This document shows, piece after piece, positions 12,297-24,100 of a stretch of DNA of 30,493 nt. The DNA lies in contig VHZZ01012099.1 of NCBI GenBank assembly GCA_009801015.1, positions 28,002 through 58,494 on the forward strand. The letters are read 5' to 3'. How positions within the stretch are numbered: the stretch's first letter is position 1; every line of letters begins with the position of its first letter. The translations under genes were made by a program, and so were the position numbers. This DNA comes from Silene noctiflora. Its lineage: Eukaryota > Streptophyta > Magnoliopsida > Caryophyllales > Caryophyllaceae. The notes under the pieces are model-generated. The model worked only from the letters and a program-made list of their open reading frames with translations. It was not told where the DNA came from and did not search any database.

Positions 12297-13189
12297 ATTT
12301 GGGTTAATCCAGGGGCTCAAGTCCATATCAATAAAGAGCCTCCAACCACTGTCGGGGTAATCTCGGGACACGAGACGTAGTCGTGGCTAATGTAATCATT
12401 ATACATAGTGTTAGGTTGTAATGCTGCTGGGATCACATCATTTAATTAATTTATTTCAGTACTATTTTGTAAATCGTGTATCATTAGCTGTTTTTCCTCT
12501 CGTAATTCTTCCTTGTACACGTCCGAGATCCATGATGCATTAATACAATGTACGTATACGAGAAACGACAAGGATCTTCTAAACCCTATTAATGCTGATT
12601 ATGACTTGTTAGGAATCACTTTTACGTCGGCGCTCATTTTATCGTTACTATGTTGTCTCTATCCTTGAAAGTGATGGCAGTACATGACATAGCTGCTGCT
12701 TGGATGGCAAGGTCAATGGATCTATTTTAATCATCGGAGTAATAAATTTTACAGTAAAATTTTAATTCCATTCATATGCTATATTGCTGTTTATCGAAGA
12801 CAATAAATATGTCGTATTTAAGCGTTATGTAAGAGGAGAAAGTCGGAGACGGGATGAAGAAGACTAGAAGAGAGGTTCGAATGTTCGATAGCATTGCTCA
12901 TGCTCATGCTCATGCAGTTGTGCCGAATAAAAGAGCATTACTGTTAATCTCATGGGAGTTTAATAATCTTGCTAGATGAGCTAATAGGACTAAAACATCA
13001 TGCTCAGCAGTAAACATAAGTAAGATTAAATAATCAATCACCCTCACATTTTCTTGAATGGAATTTTCTGCCTGTAGTTTTTAAATACTTTCAACATTCA
13101 TTCTTTCATTATTTAATTTATTTTATTAATCTATTTACTTTGTTTCATTGCAAAGGTATCAATTGGGTTTTGTTTGGAAAATCTAAAAA
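12297..13189. other. DUF707 3' UTR and SCAMP promoter/leader
   Basis: About 890 bp between stop and next start. An AATAAA hexamer lies at 12330-12335, close to the DUF707 stop. CATGCT is repeated three times near 12899-12914. The last 150 bp before the SCAMP start are T-rich (TTCATTCTTTCATT), as expected for a leader. I see no further gene. Confidence 0.45.
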
Positions 13190-16100
13190 ATGGCAGGTCG
13201 TCGTTATGATCAAAACCCTTTTGAGGAGGAACAAGAAGTCAACCCTTTCTCTGTAAGCTTCTTTGTAAACCCTTTTTTGTGTTCTTGCAATTTAGTACCC
13301 GCTCTGTCTTAGTCATATGTTTACGTTTTATATTTTTTGTGAGGAGTATTTTATCAAAGACAAACTAATGTTTGAGATGGAGGGAGTAGTATTTTGTGTG
13401 ATTGAATCTTTGATATGTTCTATTTTGAGTTCTTGAATGGTTAGTTCTGACTAATGGGTTTTCGATATGTGATTTCGGAATATATGTGATCTTTGGTAAG
13501 CTTTTGATGGTCTTATTAGAGTCAAAAGTTAGTGAATTGATTGGTTGATATGCGGAGTATAATTGTGGGATGTAATTTGAGTTGAGGATGCTTGAAAGGT
13601 TGCAACTTTGGTGCTTGAGATGTTAAGGTGTATGTACTAGTTTGAGGGTTCCTGAAAAAGATGTCAACTTTGGTGTAAAATCTAGTAAGCGTGTATGAGA
13701 CATGGTTATTGAGATGAGGCTGTTTGTATCCGACCCCCTGAACCTGCCATTTTTGGGATCTCTTGGGACAGTGGCTATCGCTTTGTTGTCATACTAGTCA
13801 TTCAAGTCTTATAACTATACTATCCTAATGTGTTCGCATGATTTTCTATTTCCCATTGATCAGCAAGGAGGGAAGGCCAAGCCTTCACATCCTCCAAACT
13901 TCAGTGGAGGAGCCTTATATATGACTGTAAGGATGGCATCTTATATCCTTTTGATCTGTTTGTCCAAACCAACTTACGAACAATACTGCGGAAATTGTCT
14001 CAAGTCTCCCTGTCCCTCCAATTCCTCCATGCCAACAATGTCAAAGCGATATTTTTAGTCGTTTCATTGCTTATTTGCTTGGCCATTTTTCATATTGTTT
14101 CTTATTGATCTTCTCTAACAATGTTAAAACACTATTTTGGATGCGCAGAATGCTGGAAATGTTCCCCCAGCCTCCAATTCAAGGCTTTCACCTCTTCCAC
14201 CAGAGCCTGCGGAGTTTTATAATCCTACTGCGAGTATTAATATTCCCCTTGATTCAGGAAAGGTATATGTTGAGATTTTTTTGTGAAATATTGCTTAATG
14301 TCTAACATATACAAATTGTATTGTTTAACTGTTACTTTGTAACAACGTAATCTTTCACTTGTAGGATTTGAAGACGAAAGAGAAAGAACTTCATGCAAAA
14401 GAGGCTGAACTGAGAAAGAGAGAAGAGGTAACTTTGTCCTTCCGTTCTTTCTTAGACCATGTTTTAGCTGAGTACTTTGGGGGTGCGACTTAATAGGCAT
14501 ATGGTTACGTATGTGTTTCTTCGCAATATAACATTTACACATGCTATGGTATGAAAATTTAATAGAAAAAAGGGCTTTGTATATGGTGTATTCATTAAGG
14601 TTTTCGAGCTGAACACTTGATATGATGCAGGCGCTTAAACGGAGAGAAGAAGCTGCAGAACGAGGTTTATATTAACTCAGCTTTTGAGCACGAATCCATT
14701 ATTGCTGTATAACTTCTATGGATTATGGAATATCTATCATGTTAATCGCCGTTGAGGGGGAGTATTTAGCCATTTAGGTGGTTTCTGCTGCTATGTAGTA
14801 GAATGATTTTTGTTATTAAGATAGGAACTGTCTTAAATATTGTTTCGAAACATAAATTCTCGTTTGTGACAGTCTCAGGGTAATCTTACCGTTACACCAA
14901 ACCATATAATGAGTACTTGTTACTTTACGAGAAGTGTTTATCGTGTTAGTGGGTTAATGGGTGGGGTTTTAGTAAAACGGGTTGGTCTCTCGTTATCTTA
15001 AAGTGAGAACGTCTCATAGGACCCTAGGTGGTTCTTGAAATTGGCTTCCACAGTGTCATTGCAGTAGGTTTTCTCAGAAAATGCTACCCTCTTAATGTTT
15101 TGTTTGGATCTGCAGCTGGAATTGTTATTGCGGAGAAGAACTGGCCTCCATTTTTTCCGATTATTCATAATGATATTGCCAGTGAAATACCTATTCATCT
15201 CCAGAAATTATGTTACTCGGCTTTTGCTACGCTGCTAGGTACATATTCCCTTCATTTCAGTCAATAAGATTCCAATGTTCAGATTTCTATATGAGGCTGT
15301 CGATTGTCTCGTCTTCCCGTTGTATCTATTCATCTGCTTAGTTTCCCAAATATACTTTCAGAATTTGTAGTGTCGGTCAATGGCTTAATTGGCAGTATCG
15401 GATTGTTTTTTTCCTGCAGGTTTGACATTATGCCTAACCTGGAATATTGTAGCAGTTACCACAGCTTGGATTAAGGGTGGTGGTAAGCTTATGATACATG
15501 TCTTGCATATATTTTAACGCCGAGTCTCGTGTGAAACAGACCCAAATTTTCACTTGTGGGGTGAAGCCAAATCCTTCAATATATGGAAAACTCACGCATC
15601 CAAGTTTTTTGTGATTTATACGCTCTTTTCTACAGATGCGACAATTTGGTTCCTTGCTGTTATCTACTTTATATCAGGTGTCCCTTGTGCACATGTCTTG
15701 TGGTACCGCCCACTTTACCGAGCTTTCAGGTATTTTGCTATTACTGGCTGCTCAGTGTTCACATTGAAGAAGGTACTGTTTGGTTATTATGGTTCATTGA
15801 TACATTTCACAACCCTCTTTTTTTCAGGACCGAAAGTGCTATGAACTTTACATGGTTTTTCCTGTTTTATGTGGTAAGTTATACATTTCTGGCCGGCTTT
15901 CTGCGCTCTAAATCTGTTATCTGTAAGGACACCAATTAAATATCAATACGACTCTTTTTCTCTTGTAGATTCACATTCTCTTTGTCATCTTTGCTGCTGT
16001 TGCTCCTCCTGTTGTCTTTAAAGGGAAATCTCTTGCGTGAGTGATATTTTTTACTTGCTCTTAAATATATTATCAGTTTCTTTGACTTTTAAAATATGAT

Positions 16101-16854
16101 TGAATCGAGCAAAATGGCTCACTAAGCTGACCTACACTTTTGCTTTTCTGAGTAACAATCGATCAATCCAATTTGCGACACAGTATTTACTTTGGGTCTG
16201 GCTAATTTTGACGTTTCTGCTGCTGCTGTTGTTGAGTAAACTCTTAAACCTCCATTAGAAGCGGGGTTACTGTCTGTTATTGATTTCTTAAGGCCATAAA
16301 GTGATGCCGTAAGGGTTTTACTATGATCTTCAAGAATGAACGTTAGATCGCTCCTTGCTATAAAAACCCCTGTGCATTCATAAAGTTGAATCAGATTCTT
16401 CACAGAAATTAGATGTCTTTGAGATGATACGCTGACCATTTACTTGCTCTTTTGAACAGCGGGATTCTTCCAGCAATCGATTTAATTGGTAGCAATGTCT
16501 TAGTCGGGGTAAGATTAATTCTTATACCTGCCTTCCCTCCCGTCATGTCCATTTTAAGTCGACATAGATCTCCCAAAATCTCATTCGTTTTAATCAACTT
16601 GTTTTTTTAACGCAGATCTTCTACTTTGTTGGATTCGGACTGTTCTGCCTTGAGGCGTTGATTAGCATATGGGTCATACAGGTTTTTCTCTCAGAATCTT
16701 TTCTCGTAATTGAACACCAGGTTATTTCACTTCTACTTCTAAGCACCATTATCATATCAACATGCAGCAAGTATATACATACTTTCGTGCCAGCGGCAAG
16801 TCGACACAAATAAGGCAGGAGGCTGCAAGAGGCGCAATGCGAGCTGCATTCTAA
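13190..16854 (+). CDS. SCAMP: Secretory carrier-associated membrane protein (SCAMP), 310 aa, 13 exons
   Basis: Exons: 13190-13252, 13864-13926, 14149-14262, 14365-14427, 14631-14664, 15116-15238, 15420-15482, 15636-15729, 15828-15873, 15969-16036, 16460-16508, 16616-16681, 16768-16854. All introns are GT-AG and the frame runs to TAA. SCAMPs are tetraspan proteins of the trans-Golgi, secretory vesicles and plasma membrane, acting in exocytosis and endocytosis. Visible hallmarks: two NPF motifs (9-11, 18-20), which bind EH-domain proteins in this family; a Pro-rich stretch (about 50-78); a Lys/Glu-rich coiled coil (about 81-113); and four hydrophobic spans (about 143-170, 176-198, 211-240, 250-285). 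Between spans 2 and 3 lies the family's cytosolic E-peptide region, [15 protein letters not shown] (192-206). The C-terminus is short and basic with [18 protein letters not shown]. Family assignment is firm; the paralogue number is not determined. Confidence 0.93.
13353..13395. repeat. Possible Stowaway MITE end in SCAMP intron 1
   Basis: The string GATGGAGGGAGTAGTATT near 13375-13392 resembles the CTCCCTCC terminus typical of Stowaway MITEs. I could not find a matching second terminus nearby, so this is at most a remnant. Confidence 0.25.
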
Positions 16855-17380
16855 AACCTCTCATACTTGTGCATGTCAAAGAATCCAACAGCTTTCTGCT
16901 CTGCAATTCTGTACATTCATGTTATATATCCTGATATGTATAATACTATTTTACATGAGAGATGAATCCATATACGTGTAGATTCCTCATTGCTCATTTG
17001 ATTATACGGCTAATTGATTGGTCTCACATGTAAAATCGTCTTACATAATTTTTTGTGCCTTTTGGTCTCAGTTCTTATTTTTATGGGTTATCATCAATGT
17101 ATGTACATTGTGCTGTGCAGTGCAAATTGATAGAATACGATCTTTTTAGTTTAGAATCCGTTCAGAAACTCGTTCTTCATACCAGAAGTGTGTATTGTTG
17201 CATCAAATTGTGATTCTGGCAATTTGCTACGACTTTGTTAATTTTCGCTTGTATTAATGTCGATCACATCAACCACATTGGTCTATAATTCACCGTATTA
17301 GTTACCCCTAGCCCCGTACTATGTAAATCGCATTTATATTGTCCAACCCGAAGATGACTAGAATCCGAATCAGGGGATCC
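16855..17380. other. SCAMP 3' UTR and spacer
   Basis: AT-rich sequence after the SCAMP stop codon. It includes a GTCTCACATGTAAAATCGTCTTA motif set near 17021-17043 of a kind dispersed elsewhere in the window. I see no gene. Confidence 0.4.
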
Positions 17381-17498
17381 AACTCATAAGGGCACAAACT
17401 TTGTCCGAGCAAACATTAACCTATCCAAAAATGACCTTAAACTCGTAAGGGCACAAACTTTGTCCGAGCAAACATTAACCTATCCAAAAATGACCTTA
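17381..17498. repeat. 59-bp tandem duplication, two units
   Basis: Units at 17381-17439 and 17440-17498 are almost identical; the one clear difference is CATAAG versus CGTAAG near the start. Each contains GGGCACAAACTTTGTCCGAG and CCTATCCAAAAATGACC. Near identity points to a recent duplication. It is noncoding, between SCAMP and THG1. Confidence 0.9.
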
Positions 17499-17556
17499 AA
17501 AGAGCATGATTAGAAGATTGAGATCAAATTGGCCGAAATTAACTAAAAATATCTCG

Positions 17557-17725
17557 CGTTTATCTATACAAAGAAAGTTTTTAATAAACACGACCCGACA
17601 TGAGTCATGACGACTCAAATGTTTGATTGACTCAAGTCGTAACCAAAGTAACCCGTTTATCTACACAAACAAAGCCTTAACAAACACGACTTGCAATGAA
17701 GACTCAAATGTTTGATTGACTTGAC
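17557..17725. repeat. Second, older direct repeat with offset of about 97 bp
   Basis: A segment starting CGTTTATCTA.ACAAA at 17557 recurs at 17654. Both continue with AACACGAC and end in GACTCAAATGTTTGATTGACT. The copies differ by small indels, so this duplication is older than the 59-bp one just upstream. Confidence 0.7.
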
Positions 17726-17939
17726 AAAAATGTACTCCGTATTTTATCTCCTCCGTGAAATGACCGGACTCGATTTATAACAGCAACTCCACAAGTTACT
17801 TCAGTTCACTTAACTATAATCCAAGTTTATATTTGTTCTCCACTTCGGTCGGTTCAGTTCAAATGTTCAATCCAGCCTTCCGGATTCCATAAGTTGATTG
17901 ACTCGGGTTTTTCGGGTTCGAAAGAACGGTGCCAAAACA

Positions 17940-17950
17940 TATATATATAT
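17940..17950 (+). promoter_or_regulatory. Candidate TATA element of THG1
   Basis: A TATATATATAT run lies about 175 bp before the THG1 start codon, followed by a C-rich leader-like stretch (CACCATCGCCACCCTTTACA). The position fits a plant core promoter, but the tract is simple and the call rests on position only. Confidence 0.35.
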
Positions 17951-18123
17951 CCACCAAGACCAACTGACCAAGCCACTAGGTTCACTACACCATCGCCACC
18001 CTTTACACTTCACCGTTTCAACCTCCAACTGACGGCAAAATCCCCAAATTCGCCGCCGCAACAATTCCCAAATATTAGGGTTTACTGTTCGATTTTCCGG
18101 CGAAATCAATAAAGTGCTCTTCC

Positions 18124-21100
18124 ATGGCAAACAGCAAGTATGAGTACGTCAAAGACTTTGAATTTAAGGACAAGATTATGCTTCCAAACATTATCGTTGC
18201 TCGAATTGACGGTCGTCAATTTCGCAGGTCAATTCTTTTGTACATTTAATTTCTTGCTTAATTTCATCCTAATTGCGTTTTTCTCGCGATTAATCATGCA
18301 AAAATGTTGTTTTTGCGTTTTAAATTTACTTAATTGTTGCTGTTAAGCTAATTTATGAATTTATACTGTATGAGCAATTAATTAATCAACTTTTAAGGTT
18401 CTTAATTGAGGTAGAGGGTTTGTGCTTAGCTCCTGAGATGTTTTTTTGTAAGAAATGTGTTGTATGACCTTGAATTTATTAGGAAAGGAACAAGCTTGGA
18501 CCGTTGGGAAATGGGAATTTTATGTTGCTGTGATGTCGAAAGTTCGAATCGTTTTTATGTGTGTATGTTGTATGGAGTGTAATTAAAATGGTTTGGTAGC
18601 TTCTTTAAGCAATTTAGACTACAATGTGCAGGCGTGGAACCGGGATTGTTAGGTAGGGGGGCGAATTAGTAATACAATAAGATAAATTAGGAAAAAATCG
18701 AAAATTTTAAACTTAAAGTTCCAAATTTTTCGTTGTTCAGGGGCACTTGCCCCTGCTAACCCCTCGCCATTCATTTTGTGGGTGTGTTTCCTTTGTAAAT
18801 TTGGTGGGGGTAAAATTGTGTTAGGACGGCACTAATTATTTCACATTTTTTAATATAAGCAAAGCGGTATTTTTCTATGCAAGCTTTTCAGTATGAATGA
18901 GCCTTTTGCACGGTTTCAACTTGACAAGAACCCAGCGTTTGAGTCATTGGGCGATTGAAGTTTCACCCGTTGTGGCATGTGTTTTTGTTTTGACCTTTGT
19001 ATTAAGTGAGTTTCCATTCTTAAACCAATTCGTAAGAGGATAAGTTACTCCCAAATTTATAAGCATTGTTCAGAATGTTCACCTACTTCAATATTTGGAT
19101 GTGGGACAACAGTTCCCACGTTAATCACAATGTTCAGTTGCGAGGAGTACTTGTGGATATCAGCTTAAACCGAGACATGAAAGGCTCATGTCTGGTATTT
19201 TAGTGGCTAATCTGAGAGTTGTAATGACATGATTACTTTGTGGTTAGTTGTGCATTACCTTGTCTAAATCTATTTCCCACAAATACTTGATATTTACAGG
19301 TTTGCGGGAGTTCATAAATTTGTCCGACCAAATGATAGTAGGGCTTTGAAGTTAATGAAGTTTTGTGCAGCAGCTGTTATGGAGAAATATCCAGACGTAG
19401 TATTTTCATATGGATTTAGTGATGAATATAGGTACCTTCCATGTCTGCAGTTCTCTTGTTAGTTCTGGAACTGCAAATTTTGCTTCAAATTGACATGTGG
19501 TTCATTACTGTTCTTTTTTCAGTTTTGTATTAAAAAAGGAGTCCAAATTTTACGAGAGGCGCGAAAGGTTAGTCATGCAAATGTCATTCTTCTATGATGA
19601 TACCTCAATTCCAAATTGTGCTGTTGGTTCACAAGTTGATGTATGTAATAATTTTTTCAATTTTCAACGGAGCTATAGACTCGCACTATTCTTTCGCTTT
19701 GGAGTATGACTCACTTAACTGTTTTCCGTTGTGGGCTGAGTTAATGGGTTCGTTGAACATGGCTCTTGTTTACGTATTCTGTCATGGTTCTTGCTTACCA
19801 TTTATATATCAGGCATCGCATGCGGAGCTTATTGTGTATCCATGTGGCATAGTCATATCGAATTAGGCGACCATGCTTGTTGTATTGTAAAGTAGCAAAC
19901 TATTGATGCAATTCGTGAAACAGTGTTATAATTGTGGACCATCCATAAACAGTTTTTCTGTGTCTGATACTTGTGGTGGGACTGCATACACCCGACCTCC
20001 CCTTACCTGGCCATGGACAAGAGCCTTTTAAGGCACTAGGGTAATGTTGTTGTTCTTGCCTTCTGTCAGCTAAAGCTTTGTAGTAGTGCTTGCTGCTGTA
20101 TATGTAGTTGTTACTGCCTATTTTTGTTGTGATTGAACTTTATGTTTCCCTGAGGAGTCCTTATATTCATGAAAATATGTTTTGCAGTAAGATACTCTCG
20201 TTGCTTGTATCATTCTTCACTTCCTTGTATACCTTAAAATGGAAGGAATTCTTTCCACAACAGGAGCTACTTTATTCACCTTCATTTCAAGCACAAATAA
20301 TTCGTTGTCCAACAATGGATGTTCTGCAAACCTATCTTCACTGGAGACAGAATGACTGTAAGCAGTTTTCGACTTTCCGTTATGACTTCCTGAATTTGAA
20401 CTCTGTTTCCCAGTCCCTGTGTGGTATTGGTGTAACTGGAATTTCTCTCATTCATCTTAGAGAAAAATCATAGATGTCACACTTCTTAGGAGTGCTCTTT
20501 TGTTCTTCAGGTCACCTCAATAATTTATATGATACGTGCTTTTGGAAGCTTGTTGAGAGTGGAAAGAGTGAAAGTGAAGCCCATGAAATTCTCAAGGTGT
20601 TGCTGGATACTTTTGTTCTTCATGCATTTTCCTGTCATCTGTAGTATTATGGTGTCCTTGCCGCTGGATGCTTTGGTATAACCTCTTACAATTATTTCCC
20701 ACTAGTTGTTTATTTGAATCTGATAAATAAGCAACTAGTGGGAAACAATCACATTGATTCATTAGATGCAATTTGTCGTACTGCATTATCCTCTGCCAGT
20801 GTTTTGGACATCTTTGTCCTAATAAAAACTTGACATTTACAAGAAATGACACCAAAGTATTCTCACTTGCATACCCTTCCTCACTGTTTTACAAGAAATA
20901 GCACTCATTTTACTCATCTTTTCCCTCGGATTTCTACCCACTTGCATACCCCACTATTTTTCTCCCAAGTTCTGATGTCTAAGGATATGTGAACCTTATT
21001 TAGAAATAGAGAGAGTAAACGGTATCTATTCAAGAGACATCTAATGAACGATTAACAAACCACCATTGACTAGAACTAGATAAACCTTAAAACTAAGAAA

Positions 21101-24100
21101 AACCCTACAAAAGTGAAAACACCATAGAAAGAGGGTCTGAAGAATTTCGCAAATCGAGGGACTTATTATAAATCTTAAAAGTCTTATACAAAACTAAAAG
21201 TGTGTCAAATTTTGAGGATTACCATCTATGGTAGCCATCGGCTAGGACTAATGAAGGATAAGTTTTTTTTGGAGAGGAAAAGGAGGAAGAGAGAGAGGGC
21301 AGCCTTAATGTACTAAAGTAATCCTCATTTAATTATATAGTTAATACTGCATACTTATTCGATTCTTCTGAATATACTAATGTCTCAGCTTTTCCTTTGT
21401 CATCACTGTTTGATTAATTCAGTTACGAACAAGTTGCTCATTGTTATGTCCTGAGTAAGCATGAAAGTGATCATCTTTGGGTCTTTCAGTCACCTGTTTA
21501 TACGCTGCGCATGCTACTCTTCGCATTTATAACCGATGTATACTAATTGTGCATCACTTACAATCTGCCTGTGTCTGATTTATAGGGCATGCAAAAACGA
21601 GATAAGAATGAGCTTCTTTTTAAGCAATTTGGAATGAATTATAAGACTCTTCATCCTATGTTTCGACAAGGAACTTGTCTTCTTTATGCCAAGGTAAGCA
21701 ATACTGAACATCTATCCCTAATGCTTAAAAGGATAAACCATATTCAATGGTTTTGGTTGACTAGCTTTTGTAATTGATATGGATATGAAAGTAAGCAGGT
21801 TCATTGATCTTTAATATTTTTTGTCATACAATTGCTATAAATTAACACGGTTTATGGTTAAGTAGAGATGCTTATCTTTTTAACCTGAATCCCCGGTTTT
21901 TTTTCGTCTTCTTAAGTTGAACAATTCGCGATTTTCACTTTTTTATTGACTGTTGAAATGATCTTTATGATTTATTGGACGTAAATCTAACTTTATTTGA
22001 TGTAAAATCACGTTTTTGAAAACTACAAGATATCAGAGGCACACTTCCTATTGGATAGTGCTTTCTGATGTCCTCATGGTGGAGGTGTGGACAAGTACTG
22101 CATTGCTATCACTCCGTGTTAGTTAGCTATTGATGCTAATATGCAATCAGGTTTCATATACTAACAATTTCGTTGTGTGTGACTTTAATTAAATTTTGGT
22201 TCATATTTGCTGGCTTATATAGGTTCAAGTTGTTTGTAAATTCGATAAAAATGGCCATCCTGTGAATAGACCACAAAGAAAAGTGGTGAAAGTCCGCTCT
22301 GAAAATATAGCTCGTAAAAGCTTTTGGGATAAGCACTTATCTCTTTTTGAGGAACTAGGCAATTTTGAAGATGAAATTCCCAAAATCAGACCAGAATATG
22401 TGGAATCCTTCCAGTTCCAGGATAAGCTGATGTTATCCACTTGGGTAGTGGTGCGAATTGATGGCTGCCATTTCCACAAGTATGTGACAATGTTATCATT
22501 GGAAGTGTTAAATATAAGGAAGAAATAGGAAATTGTGTTTGTCAATTCTAAACCAATGATTTACGCTTATAAAATTGTGAGTGTATGTTCTCAAACTGTT
22601 TTTTGATGTACTTTTCTATGTTTGCCCAAACCCTTTCAAACCAAAAACTGGAGCAGTTCATTTCTATGTTGTTTGCCATGTGTTACTTCAACAGTTCTCC
22701 TTAAGTAGCATGTCAATGTACGGTGCACTCCAACATTGCGACACGACACACCTTTGCATCACATGCTTCTGTTGATGGAAACCTTCTTTTTCACTTGAAT
22801 ATTTGTTTGCTTTAATGGAGATGGATTTGTGTTCTAGCTGTGCTTCTAGGTGAATGAATTTGAGAGAACTATTTTGTGTTTTAGGTGGAAGGATTTCGTA
22901 TTGTCTTATCACACACATGAGCTGAACAATCTATTCTTGATGTTAATCATGAATCCCAATCTATGATGTATCAGTTTGTCTTTGTTTCTTGTTGCTAAGT
23001 GGCTAGTGGAGCTTTCATTGTGAACGTATTCGAAGTTCGAACATCATTAGGTGTGTTAAGTTCATGAATGTTAGATAAGCCTTTGCTTCCTTGAAATGGT
23101 TTTGGAGCAGGAAGTTTCTGCGCTGAAAGCTATGGTAGGATGTATTGATAATGGAAATAGTGCACTGTTAAGGATTTTTTTAATATCTCCAGTGGAGTCT
23201 ATGCATATGTTCATCTGAAATAAGATTTTTAGGTTTTGATCTGTGTTGATATACTCTCCTATGATTTCTGGAGCTAGCAAGTGAAGTAGTGGGCCTATTT
23301 GGATTTTTTAGGTTCTCTGATTGTCATGAATTTGAGAAGCCCAATGACGTAGCAGCTTTGAATCTTATGAATTCATGTGCAGCAGCTGTTGTGGAAGAGT
23401 TCCAAGACATAATCTTTGGATATGGCGTCAGTGATGAGTACAGGTATTTTTCTTCGTACCTTTGATTCTAAAATTATTTGCAACTTTTTAATGAATAACC
23501 GTTCATGATTTACTTGCAGCTTTGTGTTGCATAAAGATTCTAAATTTTGCGAACGATATGCTAGGTATCTCCTTTAACTATGCAGTTTGTGTCTTCCCTG
23601 CGAACTTGAATATCTGCTCATTATGTCTGTGCTATCTATATCGATATACTAAATTTGTGTGGGGAACATCATTGTTTTCTCCTTGCAGTGGAATAGTATC
23701 TGTGATAGTATCATATTTTTCAGCTATGTATGTCCAGAAATGGAAAGAATACTTTCCATCAAAAGATCTGAGGAATACCCCTTCCTTTGATGGACGAGCT
23801 GTGTGCTATCCGTCATCCAAGATTCTTCGGGATTATCTTTGTTGGAGACAAGTTGATTGTGAGTTTATCTGCATTTTACTTCGTATAATACATTTTTAGA
23901 AATAAATATATAGGACAGCTAATTTTTCTCTGGAACTGAATTGCTAGATTCTTCTGTGGTACTTCAGGTATTAGATATCCTGAAATAGTGTTGTCTTATA
24001 CATATAGTAATTGTTTAGGAAATTAAATTCTCAATTGTTGTATATCTGCGTGTGTAGGTCATATTAACAATCAATACAACACCTGTTTCTGGGTGTTGGT

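Noticed and set aside
12899..12914. CATGCT triple repeat
   Set aside because: Too short to be more than a chance microsatellite.
15583..15939. 118-codon frame over SCAMP exons 8-9
   Set aside because: It is in a different frame from the SCAMP exons and reads through intron 8. The spliced frame gives the conserved tetraspan sequence.
17867..18130. 87-codon minus-strand frame at the THG1 start
   Set aside because: It overlaps the THG1 promoter, leader and first codons antisense, and has no recognisable features.
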